NCBI RefSeq assembly: GCF_018070025.1
Contig: NZ_JAGPYQ010000002.1
Span: 1,426,001 to 1,490,000 of the forward strand
Length of the DNA stretch: 64,000 nt
DNA from: Streptomyces liliiviolaceus
GTDB lineage: Bacteria; Actinomycetota; Actinomycetes; Streptomycetales; Streptomycetaceae
Reading direction: 5' to 3'
The notes beneath the pieces were generated by a model. That model was not told the DNA's origin and ran no database searches. It saw nothing but the letters and a program-made list of their open reading frames with translations. This document shows, piece by piece, positions 8,023 to 16,013 of the stretch; positions within the stretch are counted from its first letter, which is position 1, and the number at the start of each line of letters is the position of its first letter. A program made the translations under genes and the position numbers.

Positions 8023-9210
8023 GTGGAACCGGCAGCAGCGCGCCCTCGTCCACTCCTCACAGCCGCCACGGTCCTGCCGCAGGACGCGGAGCGGGCCGCC
8101 CTCGTCGCGCGCGTCCACAGCCCGCGATGGGACGGACCGTGCGTGGCCGCGGTCCGCGGCGAGCACGTCGTCGACCTGACGGCCGTCGCCCCCACCGTCT
8201 CCGACCTCATGGAACGCGACGACGCGGCGGAAATCGTCCGCGAGGCCGACGGCGGACACACCTGGCGGCTGGACGACCTGCTCGCGGCACCGGTCGGCCG
8301 ACGTGACATCGCGCATCTGCTCGCCCCCGTCGACCTGCAAGTGATCAAGGCCGCGGGCGTCACCTTCGCCCGGAGTCTGCTGGAACGCATCATCGAGGAG
8401 CGCACGGGCGGCGATCCGGCGCAGGCCGCGCGGGTGCGGGCCCGTGTCGGGCAGCTGGTGGGCGGCACGCTCGACGGTATTCGTCCCGGCTCGCCGGAAG
8501 CGGCCAAGGCCAAGGAACTCCTCGTCGCCGAGGGACTGTGGTCGCAGTACCTGGAGGTCGGGATCGGGCCCGACCCGGAAGTGTTCACCAAGGCCCCGGT
8601 ACTGTCCGCGGTCGGCACCGGCGCCGACATCGGAGTGCTCGGCGCCTCGGTGTGGAACAACCCCGAACCCGAGGCCGTCCTCGTCGTGGACTCGCACGGC
8701 CGGGTACGCGGCGCGACGCTCGGCAACGACGTCAACCTCCGCGACATCGAGGGCCGCAGCGCGCTGCTGCTGTCCCGCGCGAAGGACAACAACGCCTCCT
8801 GCGCGATCGGCCCGTTCATCCGCCTGTTCGACGAGGACTTCGACCTCGACACCGTACGCGAACTCGATCTCGACCTGCGGATCGACGGCACGGACGGCTA
8901 CGTCCTGCACGGCAGCAGCTCCATGCGCGAGATCAGCCGCGACGTACTGGATCTGGTGGCTGCCACGCACGGTCCGCACCATCAGTACCCGGACGGCTTC
9001 GTGCTGTTCACCGGAACACTGTTCGCCCCCACCGAGGACCGGCAGTCACCCGGCGCGGGCTTCACCCACGAGTACGGCGACATCGTGCGGATCTCCAGCC
9101 CGCGGCTAGGCGCTCTCACCAACACCGTCATCCCCAGCGAGCAGGCCGCACCATGGACGTTCGGCGCACGAGCGCTACTGCGCAGCCTCGCCCGGCGCGG
9201 CGTGCTGTGA
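8023..9210 (+). CDS. FAH-family protein, GguC/AraD1-like
   Basis: A 395-residue protein predicted to act on 2-keto-3-deoxy-pentonate after the dehydratase, probably as a dehydratase of the non-phosphorylative pentose pathway. The C-terminal two thirds carry the FAH fold. The acidic metal-binding triad appears in EVGIGPDPEVFTKAP and VWNNPEPEAVLVVD, and KDNNASCAIGPFIRLFDEDF is typical of the GguC/AraD1 branch. The start is GTG 8023, with AGGAGAG at 8008-8014. Co-transcription with the dehydratase is likely (46-base gap). The L-arabinose dehydrogenase, lactonase and semialdehyde dehydrogenase needed for a full pathway are not in the window. The substrate is inferred from context. Confidence 0.78.
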   Translation: MEPAAARPRPLLTAATVLPQDAERAALVARVHSPRWDGPCVAAVRGEHVVDLTAVAPTVSDLMERDDAAEIVREADGGHTWRLDDLLAAPVGRRDIAHLLAPVDLQVIKAAGVTFARSLLERIIEERTGGDPAQAARVRARVGQLVGGTLDGIRPGSPEAAKAKELLVAEGLWSQYLEVGIGPDPEVFTKAPVLSAVGTGADIGVLGASVWNNPEPEAVLVVDSHGRVRGATLGNDVNLRDIEGRSALLLSRAKDNNASCAIGPFIRLFDEDFDLDTVRELDLDLRIDGTDGYVLHGSSSMREISRDVLDLVAATHGPHHQYPDGFVLFTGTLFAPTEDRQSPGAGFTHEYGDIVRISSPRLGALTNTVIPSEQAAPWTFGARALLRSLARRGVL

Positions 9211-9577
9211 GCGCCGGGGCCCAGGTCCGCACGGCCGCCGCCGGATTCGGGACGGGACGCCGGGCACGCGCCGACCGTCTCGACCGGTGAAGGAAGCAAG
9301 ATCCGCCGGGACCGCGGTTGAAGGTGAACGCGAGGGCGGGGTCGATGCTGGACACCTCACTGGCGTGCGCGAGCCGCGAGGCACGAGGCACGCTCTGCTG
9401 AGGCAAACCGCGGCGCCGGCGACCGCACTGCGCCGCGCAATACGACGATTCCCCCACCGCAGGTTGCGGTGGGGGAATCGTCGTATAAGTGAGCGCCGGG
9501 CAGGCCTTGCACCTGCATCTCCCCGCAGGAAGCGGGACGTCTTTCCTTGGACCACCAACGCGCGAGCCGACAACTGC
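9211..9577. other. Intergenic with hairpin, no gene
   Basis: These 367 bases hold the 22-bp hairpin and nothing that looks like a coding sequence. The open frame that runs through here into the sugar porter is not protein-like, so this is foreign or rearranged sequence joined to the porter remnant. Confidence 0.55.
9440..9486. repeat. Perfect 22-bp hairpin
   Basis: The arms 9440-9461 and 9465-9486 are exact reverse complements, with a three-base loop (GGT). It lies 230 bases after the FAH-family stop and 92 bases before the first surviving codon of the truncated sugar porter. No T-run follows on either strand. It could act as a strong terminator for the FAH gene, or be the scar or end of an element that removed the porter's 5' end. 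Confidence 0.8.
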
Positions 9578-10720
9578 ATGCAGATCTCGGCGGTGCTGTT
9601 CACCGTCAGCGCGGTGGGCTCCGCCCTGCCCTTCGCCCTGTGGGACCTGGCGTTCTGGCGGGTCATCGGCGGTTTCGCCATCGGTATGGCCTCGGTCATC
9701 GGCCCGGCCTACATCGCCGAGGTCTCCCCGGCCGCCTACCGCGGACGGCTCGGCTCGTTCCAGCAGGCCGCGATCGTCATCGGCATCGCCGTCTCGCAGC
9801 TCGTCAACTGGGGCATCCTCAACGCCGCCGACGGCGACCAGCGCGGCACCGTCATGGGCCTGGAGGCCTGGCAGGTCATGCTCGGCGTGATGGTGATCCC
9901 GGCCGTCCTGTACGGGCTGCTGTCCTTCGCGATCCCCGAGTCGCCGCGCTTCCTGATCTCCGCGGGGCGGCACGAGCGCGCCCGTGAGGTGCTGCGGGAG
10001 GTCGAGGGCGACCGCATCGACCTGGACGCCCGGGTCACCGAGATCGAGCAGGCGATGAAGAGCGAGCACAAGTCGACCTTCAAGGACCTCCTGGGCGGCA
10101 CCTTCTTCTTCAAGCCGATCGTGTGGATCGGTATCGGCCTGTCGGTGTTCCAGCAGTTCGTCGGCATCAACGTGGCGTTCTACTACTCCTCCACGCTGTG
10201 GCAGTCGGTGGGCGTCGACCCGACGGACTCGTTCCTCTACTCGTTCACCACGTCGATCATCAACATCATCGGCACCGTCATCGCCATGATCTTCGTCGAC
10301 CGGATCGGCCGCCGCCCCCTCGCCCTCATCGGCTCGGTGGGCATGGTCATCGGCCTCGGCCTGGAGGCCTGGGCGTTCTCCTACGACCTCGTCGACGGCA
10401 AGCTCCCCGCCACCCAGGGCTGGGTCGCGCTGATCGCCGCCCACGTCTTCGTCCTCTTCTTCGCCCTCTCCTGGGGTGTCGTGGTGTGGGTCTTCCTCGG
10501 CGAGATGTTCCCCAACAAGCTCCGCGCCGCGGCCCTCGGCGTCGCCGCCGCCGCGCAGTGGATCGCCAACTGGGCCATCACCGCGAGCTTCCCGTCACTG
10601 GCCGACTGGAACCTCTCCGCGACCTACGTGATCTACACGGTCTTCGCCGCGCTCTCCATCCCCTTCGTCCTCAAATTCGTCAAGGAGACGAAGGGCAAGA
10701 CGCTGGAGGAGATGGGCTAG
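9578..10720 (+). pseudogene. MFS sugar porter lacking N-terminal ~90 residues
   Basis: The reading frame aligns with streptomycete sugar:proton symporters of the XylE/GlcP type only from the second half of the first bundle onward. The remaining 380 residues begin MQISAVLFTVSAVG and include PESPRFL, QQFVGINVAFYYSS, DRIGRRPLALIG and KETKGKTLEEMG. Intact members have about 470 residues. Helix 1, most of helix 2 and the first GRxADRxGR loop are missing. No ribosome site precedes the first ATG (9578), and the upstream frame is unrelated. I read this as a 5'-truncated, probably inactive gene that once served the adjacent arabinonate block. A truncated but expressed protein cannot be excluded. Confidence 0.8.
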
Positions 10721-10796
10721 CTCCGGCCCGAAAACCCGGAGAGCCGGGCAGCACGTTCTTGTCGCAGAACAGGTGTCAGTCGCTGCGGGACGATCC

Positions 10797-10831
10797 ATAT
10801 CGAGGGCGCGGTGTCGTCCCACCCTCGATAT
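10797..10831. repeat. Inverted repeat ATATCGAGGG/CCCTCGATAT
   Basis: Perfect 10-base arms at 10797-10806 and 10822-10831 with a 15-base loop lie between the sugar-porter remnant and the broken ltrA. They could be a terminator or an operator. No regulator gene is next to them. Confidence 0.5.
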
Positions 10832-10849
10832 CACAGGGACCAAAACCTC

Positions 10850-11978
10850 ATGAGTCAGTCAGCCATCTCGGTTAGCAAGTGGCACAGACCGATGCGGGCC
10901 AGGCACGCCGATGAAAAGCACCGAAACGCCACGCCTCTGGAATTGCTCTTCGATCTGTGCTTCGTGGCCGCCGTCGCTCAGGCGGCCTCGGTCTTCGAAC
11001 ACGCATTGGCCCAGGGCCACTTCACCCGCGCGATTCTTGGTTACGCGCTGGTCTTCTTCGCCGTCTGGTGGGCCTGGATGAACTTCACCTGGTTCGCCTC
11101 CGGATACGACAACGACGATGTCGCCTACAGACTCCTCACACTCGTCCAGCTGCGCCCTCATGCGCATTGCCGTGGTCGCCCAATGGCTGCGTGCCGCTCA
11201 TTCCGACACCGAGCGCCGACACTGCTGTCTGCGGTACGCCTTCGGTACCTTCGTCCTGATGCTCGCGCGGCTGGCCCGACTGTTCGTGCCCGTGGAGGCG
11301 GGACTCGTCTCCTTCGGCATCCTCGCCGCTGCTGAACTGCGTGTACCCGTCTGGGCCGAGCGTGCGGCCAACACCACCTGACACCCACACCACATAGCCG
11401 AGCGCTACGGTCTGTTCACACTCATCGTCCTCGGTGAGTCCACGACCGCCATCGCCGCCGCCATACACAACGGGCTGAACACCGATGTACCACTGCGTCC
11501 GCTTCTGCTCCTGGCATGCGGCGGCGTCCTGACGGTGTTCGCCTTGTGGTGGCTGTACTTCTCCCAGGATGCGCCACGCCACCTCGCGACCCTGACCACC
11601 GCCATGCTGTGGGGATACGGTCACTACTCCGTCTTCGCCTCGGCTGCCGCCGTCGGCGCCGGACTGACCCTCAACGTCGCCCACATCACGGGCCACGACG
11701 CCCTCACCCAACATCAAGCAGCGGCCGCCTACACCGTGCCGGTCGCCCTGTTCATCTCCCTCGTACGGCTACTGCACCGGAAGGCTTCACCGCTGCCCGC
11801 GTGGTCCGGCCCCGTTCATGGAGCGGCAGCCCTCACCGTCCTCGCCTGCACCTTCACTCACTATCCGGTGCTTGGCAGCGGCATCTCCGCTTCCTTGCTG
11901 ATCGCCGCGATCGAGTGGATGAACCGCCGGCAAACCCTGGCGGCTGACGGGAACGAACCGAGAGCGCGGCGGGCATGA
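10850..11978 (+). pseudogene. ltrA: Low-temperature-requirement A (LtrA) family, disrupted
   Basis: Three pieces of one membrane protein are visible. Frame A (from 10850) gives the N-terminal region with WHRPMRARHADEKHRNATPL, LFDLCFVAAVAQAA and WWAWMNFTWFASGYD, and ends after LLTLVQ. The next piece (ALMRIAVVAQWLRAAHSD) is in another frame, and roughly 30 residues expected between them are missing, so a deletion/frameshift lies near 11145-11155. The second piece meets TGA at 11379-11381, where the family has Trp before HPHHIAERYGLFT. The same frame then continues to 11978. Two independent lesions make it a clear pseudogene. Intact members have about 390 residues; their function is unknown. Confidence 0.88.
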
Positions 11979-12262
11979 AGGCAGCGGAGGGTGACGCACC
12001 TTCTCGTCCGAGAGGACCCGTCAGCCGCAGCCGGGGCGGTTCGAGCCGGCGTCCGCGTGTTCGGCCCGCGCCCGGCCACCTGGCCGGAGCCGACGCACGG
12101 TGCACAGCGGCCAACGCCGCCAACGCCCGACCTGCAGGACTGCCCCCTGCGTGACCGGCTTGCCCATGGCTGCTCGTCCACGCGCCCTTCCGCGACCGGT
12201 CCGCGCCCGTCACACTGTTGCCGCCCGGCCCATCCGGGCGAGGACGCGAACCGGGGGCAATC

Positions 12263-13333
12263 GTGGCGACGGACGATCCGACCGACGACGAGGTCCATGC
12301 GGCGATCGACGCGTGCCGGGCGCGCATCGGCTTCCGCAGGGGCTCTGCTCCGCCCGTCGGCGACTTTCGCCTCACCCGTCTGCATCTCCTGGAAGCCACG
12401 ATCACCCACCACATCGAGAACCGCGAGCAGAAGCCACGGCATGCACCGGGAATCGTGGACCTATCCGCGCTGCCGCTCTATGACAACTTGAAGGACTACA
12501 AGCTGGGTCCCCACGAGTCGCCTCGGGGCAGGCCGCTCGTTCTGCTCCAACGCGGCTCCGCGCATCTGGGGCCGTGCAACTGCGGCAACGGGCGGCGGCA
12601 GTGCGCCCGCTGCGCGGGCAGGACGTACTGGACGTGCGAGCCCGCCAAGGCGTGCCCCGTCTGTTCCGGTGTCTCACCGTGCACGCAGTACGTGCTGCAC
12701 GGCAACCTGCCCGGCACCCCGTCGAAGCTCCCGAAGCCCGGCCAACCCGGTGAACGGGTGACCTGTCAGGGATGCCAGACGGCTGACAGCGCGTGCCCGG
12801 GCTGCCGGGGATGGGGCAGGGTGCGGTGCGACGACTGCGGGGCGAGCGGACGTATCGCCTGCGAGGAGTGCGGCCGCAAGGGCACCGTCGAGTGCGGGAC
12901 GTGCACCGGATCCGGGCACCTGACTACGTGGACCGAGGGGCGGATCACGTGGGTCCCGGAACTCGACTCCGTCGTCCCCGTCCAGCGGCCGAGCCGCATC
13001 AAGCCCGCACTGGACTCAGCCGGCTGGCGGAAGGAGTTCCTCAAAGCCGATGATCCGCTGCCCGACGATCTGTCACCCGCTCATCGCAGCGCCCTCGAAC
13101 CGTGCCTGCGGCCCCGGGACAACGAGCAGGACCGCGAGGCCACCATCAACAGGCTGACGGTCGTCGAGGCCCGGTCGTCCGGCTCCCACCACTACCAGTA
13201 CTATGTCTTCCGGGGCTCCGACGGACGCCTAAAGGCCGAGGAACGAATCTCGAAGGACGGCCGCCGCATGCTCTGGGCCGTCGCGGCGATCGCCGCCCTG
13301 ATACTCCTCGCAGTACTGCTCACGGTGGCCTGA
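12263..13333 (+). CDS. Cysteine-rich, tail-anchored protein with DnaJ-like zinc repeats
   Basis: About 356 residues from GTG 12263 (GGGGG just upstream); the open frame reaches back to 12218. A helical N-terminus of ~95 residues is followed by two cysteine-rich clusters. The first (~109-142) reads CNCGNGRRQCARCAG and CPVCSG. The second (~172-222) reads CQGC, CPGCRGWGRVRC, CDDCGASGRIACEECG and CGTCTGSG, close to the CxxCxGxG repeats of the DnaJ zinc domain. A polar linker follows, then one C-terminal helix (MLWAVAAIAALILLAVLLTVA) ending at the last residue, as in tail-anchored proteins. There is no J domain. I do not recognise a named family; a redox, chaperone or signalling role is only a guess. 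Confidence 0.75.
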   Translation: MATDDPTDDEVHAAIDACRARIGFRRGSAPPVGDFRLTRLHLLEATITHHIENREQKPRHAPGIVDLSALPLYDNLKDYKLGPHESPRGRPLVLLQRGSAHLGPCNCGNGRRQCARCAGRTYWTCEPAKACPVCSGVSPCTQYVLHGNLPGTPSKLPKPGQPGERVTCQGCQTADSACPGCRGWGRVRCDDCGASGRIACEECGRKGTVECGTCTGSGHLTTWTEGRITWVPELDSVVPVQRPSRIKPALDSAGWRKEFLKADDPLPDDLSPAHRSALEPCLRPRDNEQDREATINRLTVVEARSSGSHHYQYYVFRGSDGRLKAEERISKDGRRMLWAVAAIAALILLAVLLTVA

Positions 13334-13517
13334 CCCACGTCCGCCTTCTGCCACCGCAGCCTCGCACCGCGGCCGCGTCGGTCAGCCCTCCGCCGCCCCA
13401 AGCCACGCCAGGTGTGCGCCGCAACGCGGGCCCGTCTCAAAGCGACAGGAAACGTCGGCGATCATCGTCAAATCGGCGGCGAATCACTCCCAACCGCGCT
13501 TCTCCCGAGACACGAAG

Positions 13518-13534
13518 TGGTACCGCTGGTACCA
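13518..13534. promoter_or_regulatory. Candidate toxin-antitoxin operator
   Basis: TGGTACC (13518-13524) and GGTACCA (13528-13534) form a 7-base inverted repeat with a three-base spacer, ending eight bases before the antitoxin ATG. No ribosome site lies between it and the ATG, so the transcript may be leaderless. The position fits autorepression by the RHH antitoxin. Confidence 0.5.
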
Positions 13535-13542
13535 TACCTACC

Positions 13543-13845
13543 ATGTCGGATGCCAAAACAGCGATGAACCTGCGTTTCCCCGACCCTGCGCAGCGGGCCG
13601 CCATCGCGGCAGCAGCCAAGCACGAGGGGGTCAGCATGCAGGAGTACATCCTCTCTGCCGCCTACGACCGTGCGGTCGCCGTGGAGCGGCAGTTCCTGGC
13701 CGGTTTCCAGAAGTCCAAAGCCCGCAGCGGCGCGGCATTCGCGGCCGAACCCAGCAGTGTGGATCCCAGTGCCGAGCAGCGGGCGGCCGAGCAGGAAGCG
13801 CAGCGGGAACTCGGACAGCACCAAGAGCGGGGCCACGCCGCGTGA
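13543..13845 (+). CDS. RHH-type antitoxin of a Fic/Doc-like pair
   Basis: A 100-residue protein. The N-terminal ~50 residues look like a ribbon-helix-helix DNA-binding domain (TAMNLRFPDPAQRAAIAAAA, then EGVSMQEYILSAAYDRA), similar to DUF1778/HicB-like antitoxins. The C-terminal half is Glu/Gln/Ala-rich and probably disordered, as expected for a toxin-binding tail. The stop codon overlaps the next gene's GTG by four bases (GTGA), the usual coupling in type II systems. ATG 13543 is the only start that begins the RHH strand; the frame upstream is not protein-like. Confidence 0.75.
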   Translation: MSDAKTAMNLRFPDPAQRAAIAAAAKHEGVSMQEYILSAAYDRAVAVERQFLAGFQKSKARSGAAFAAEPSSVDPSAEQRAAEQEAQRELGQHQERGHAA

Positions 13846-14228
13846 CCCAGCCGGAACCGCTCCACCCGCTCGACCTCACGTTCCTGCTGCACGCCGCCGA
13901 ACTGCTCGACGGTGATCCGCAGTTCGACGACCTGGGACCGCTGTACGCCGCAGCCGCTCGGGTCAATGCCCGGGCGATGGAGCGCGACATCTACGGCTCC
14001 CTGTATCTCAAGGCCGCCGCGTTGCTGCAGACCCTGGCGAAGCTGCCCTGTCTGGAACACTCCAACGAGGCCTTCGCCTGGCACGCGACCGAGGCCTACT
14101 TGATCCTCAACACGTGCGAACTCGACTACCCGCCCAAGGCGGCTGTCGCGCTGGTGAGGGACGCGGCCTCCGGAGCGCTCGGTGTCGCTCGCATCGCCCG
14201 CCAGCTGCGCGACTGGACCGCCACCTGA
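13842..14228 (+). CDS. Fic/Doc-family toxin-like protein, degenerate motif
   Basis: A 128-residue all-helical protein of the size and helix pattern of Doc. It matches streptomycete proteins usually labelled toxin component of a Fic-family system: LTFLLHAAELLDGDP, then RAMERDIYGSLYLKAAALLQTL. Where active Fic/Doc proteins carry HPFxxGNxRT, this one has LEHSNEAFAWHATEAYL (about residues 68-84). It keeps a His and an Asn but not the His-Pro-Phe and Gly-Asn-Lys/Arg elements that bind nucleotide. It starts at GTG 13842, overlapping the antitoxin. It may be an inactive paralogue or use different chemistry. Confidence 0.68.
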   Translation: MTQPEPLHPLDLTFLLHAAELLDGDPQFDDLGPLYAAAARVNARAMERDIYGSLYLKAAALLQTLAKLPCLEHSNEAFAWHATEAYLILNTCELDYPPKAAVALVRDAASGALGVARIARQLRDWTAT

Positions 14229-14314
14229 TCCCGACGCGCACCGCCCGGCCGCGGGGTTGTCAGTCCTCGCCGCTATCGTTCGCCCGTTCACGATCTTCAG
14301 GGAGGGGTGGCTCG

Positions 14315-14788
14315 ATGGGTGCCAGCGGATGGGACTACGTCACCGGGTACGACGGCGATGCCGAAGCGGCTGTGGCGACACTGAAGGCCCGGGTGTTCCA
14401 GGAGGAGTACGGCAGCGATGCCCCATACCGAAGCCTGGAGGACCTCTACGAGGACGAGGAGTTCATGGAGACGGAGGGCACCCATACGATCCTCGACATC
14501 GACAGGCTTGTTGCCACGGACGCACCGCCGACGCAATCCAGGAGCGCCGACTACGGCACCCTGCGCCCGCTGGCTCTCGACCGCGTGAGGCACCACTTCG
14601 GTACGGACCGCCCGTCGGTCGAGCAGTACGAGGAACTCGCTGCTGCTGCCAACGAGGCTGCGAGCCATGAGGAGCACGCGCGCAGCCTGTTCGGCGAGTG
14701 CCGGATGCGGTGGACCGGTTACTACGTCGTCCTCCACTCCGGCGACAGGCCGACTCACCTGGGGATCTTCGGATTCTCGGGAGACTGA
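14315..14788 (+). CDS. Hypothetical acidic protein
   Basis: A 157-residue soluble protein with no membrane segment or signal peptide. The start at ATG 14315 follows GGAGGGG at 14301-14307. Notable sequences are GWDYVTGYDGD at the N-terminus, an acidic stretch (SLEDLYEDEEFMETEG), and the C-terminus RWTGYYVVLHSGDRPTHLGIFGFSGD, which looks like a beta hairpin. I do not recognise the family, though the fold-like pattern and GC3 bias support a real gene. It converges with the HAD gene ending at 14895. Confidence 0.65.
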   Translation: MGASGWDYVTGYDGDAEAAVATLKARVFQEEYGSDAPYRSLEDLYEDEEFMETEGTHTILDIDRLVATDAPPTQSRSADYGTLRPLALDRVRHHFGTDRPSVEQYEELAAAANEAASHEEHARSLFGECRMRWTGYYVVLHSGDRPTHLGIFGFSGD

Positions 14789-14894
14789 CGTCGCAGCACT
14801 CGTCCGCTGGCCCGGAGCGCTGGCAACCTGCCGGACGGGCGCACTCGGTAGGCGCGCCCGCCATGCCCGCCCAGGACCCGCCGGCAGGACCGTG

Positions 14895-15566
14895 TTACGA
14901 GCCTGCCACCAGCTGCGTCAAGGATGAGATGACTCCCAGGTTGGCGTGTGCCAGGGCGTCCGCTTCGGTGGGGCCTCCGCTGTAGCCGACGACCCGCATC
15001 GCCGCGGCGAGGGCCGCGTCCACGCCCGCCGGGCTGTCCTCGATCACCAGGGATCGTTCCGGCGCGTACCCCATCGTGCGGGCCGCGTGCAGGAAGAGGT
15101 CGGGGGCCGGCTTGCCGAAGGACACGTCGTCGGCGCTGAACACCCGTCCGGTGAACCGATCCTGGAGCGCGGTGACCGACAGCGAGTGCGCGATGCGCTC
15201 GTGGCTGCCGCTCGACGCGACACAGTAAGGAAGGCCTCGGGTGTCGAGGTGATCCAGCAACTCCCCCACTCCGGGCATCGTCCGGGGCCGCGCGGCGAAC
15301 GCGTCGCGGAACCTCGTGCGGTACTCCGTCAGCCATTCCGGGCCGATGGGGGCTGTTGCGTGGGCTCGTATCTGTTCGTAGAGGTAGCTCTCGGGGCGGC
15401 CCAGGAACCGGTGGCGTACCTCTGCGGGGCTCAGCGGCCAGCCGGACTCCGTGGCCATGGCCGCCACGACCTCGGGTCCGATGCGTTCGGTGTCCACCAG
15501 GACGCCGTCGCAGTCGAAGATGACGAGTTGGACGTCCTGCAACGTGATCTGCGCGGGGGTGTTCAA
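14895..15566 (-). CDS. HAD-superfamily phosphatase/phosphomutase
   Basis: About 223 residues from a TTG start at 15566 (GAGG a few bases upstream). Motif I is IFDCDGVLVDTE (nucleophile Asp at about residue 18, acid Asp two later). A four-helix cap follows, then motif II (CVASSGSHERI), the Lys in SFGKPAPDLFLHAA and motif IV (VIEDSPAGVDAA). The cap type places it with beta-phosphoglucomutase and 2-deoxyglucose-6-phosphate phosphatase-like enzymes that act on sugar phosphates. It is the third gene after transketolase and HPr on the minus strand, about 112 bases behind HPr, and is likely part of the PTS sugar module. The substrate is unknown. Confidence 0.85.
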   Translation of the reverse strand: MNTPAQITLQDVQLVIFDCDGVLVDTERIGPEVVAAMATESGWPLSPAEVRHRFLGRPESYLYEQIRAHATAPIGPEWLTEYRTRFRDAFAARPRTMPGVGELLDHLDTRGLPYCVASSGSHERIAHSLSVTALQDRFTGRVFSADDVSFGKPAPDLFLHAARTMGYAPERSLVIEDSPAGVDAALAAAMRVVGYSGGPTEADALAHANLGVISSLTQLVAGS

Positions 15567-15678
15567 GGGTGACCTCGCTTCGTGATGTGGTGCGGTCCGC
15601 CGCTCCGCCCGCCGCTGGTACCGGCCGCGGAGGGCGGAGCGGTCGTACGACACGGACGCGTCCTGCGGTGGCGCCGCC

Positions 15679-15945
15679 CTAGGCGTCGTGGTCCTGGACC
15701 AGCAGGGCGGCCAGCGCGTCCAGTGCCTCCGCCGCGCCCTCGCCCTCCGCGGCCAGGGTGACCTTGTCGCCGTGGCCGGCCCCAAGTGCCAGTACCGACA
15801 GCAGGCTGTTCGCGGCGACGGGGGTCCCGTCCTCGCGCGCGATGGTCACCGGTGTGTTCAGTTCGGCGGCCGCTCGGACGAAGGCGGTGGCGGGCCGGGC
15901 GTGCAGTCCGCTGTGCGAACCGATGACGACAGTGCGTTCGGGCAT
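15679..15945 (-). CDS. ptsH: HPr phosphocarrier protein (PTS)
   Basis: An 88-residue HPr. His15 lies in HSGLHARPATAF and is the phospho-acceptor from enzyme I. The second conserved region is AANSLLSVLALGAGHGD, with Ser47 in the regulatory position. Length and motifs are standard. It sits 68 bases behind transketolase and ahead of the HAD gene, opposite the EIIA-EIIB-EIIC genes, so it is probably a dedicated or second HPr for this transporter. Enzyme I is not in the window. Confidence 0.93.
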   Translation of the reverse strand: MPERTVVIGSHSGLHARPATAFVRAAAELNTPVTIAREDGTPVAANSLLSVLALGAGHGDKVTLAAEGEGAAEALDALAALLVQDHDA

Positions 15946-16013
15946 GGCAGGTCTTCCTCCGTGCAGGGGGTGGGTGGTGAAGGAGCGGCGCGAGTGGCCG
16001 TGCAGGTACGGGT

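Noticed and set aside
5450..8179. 909-codon plus-strand frame spanning the regulator, promoter and dehydratase
   Set aside because: An out-of-frame shadow: Arg/Pro/Ala strings, crossing the divergent promoter and an operator. The dehydratase frame with cluster cysteines is the real one.
9440..9486. CRISPR-like or tRNA-like element
   Set aside because: A single perfect hairpin with a three-base loop, no repeats at spacing, and no cloverleaf or T-arm consensus nearby.
9287..9577. Open frame continuing upstream of the sugar porter as a possible full-length N-terminus
   Set aside because: It has no hydrophobic helix and no resemblance to porter N-termini; it crosses a 22-bp hairpin. Read as unrelated sequence fused to a truncated gene.
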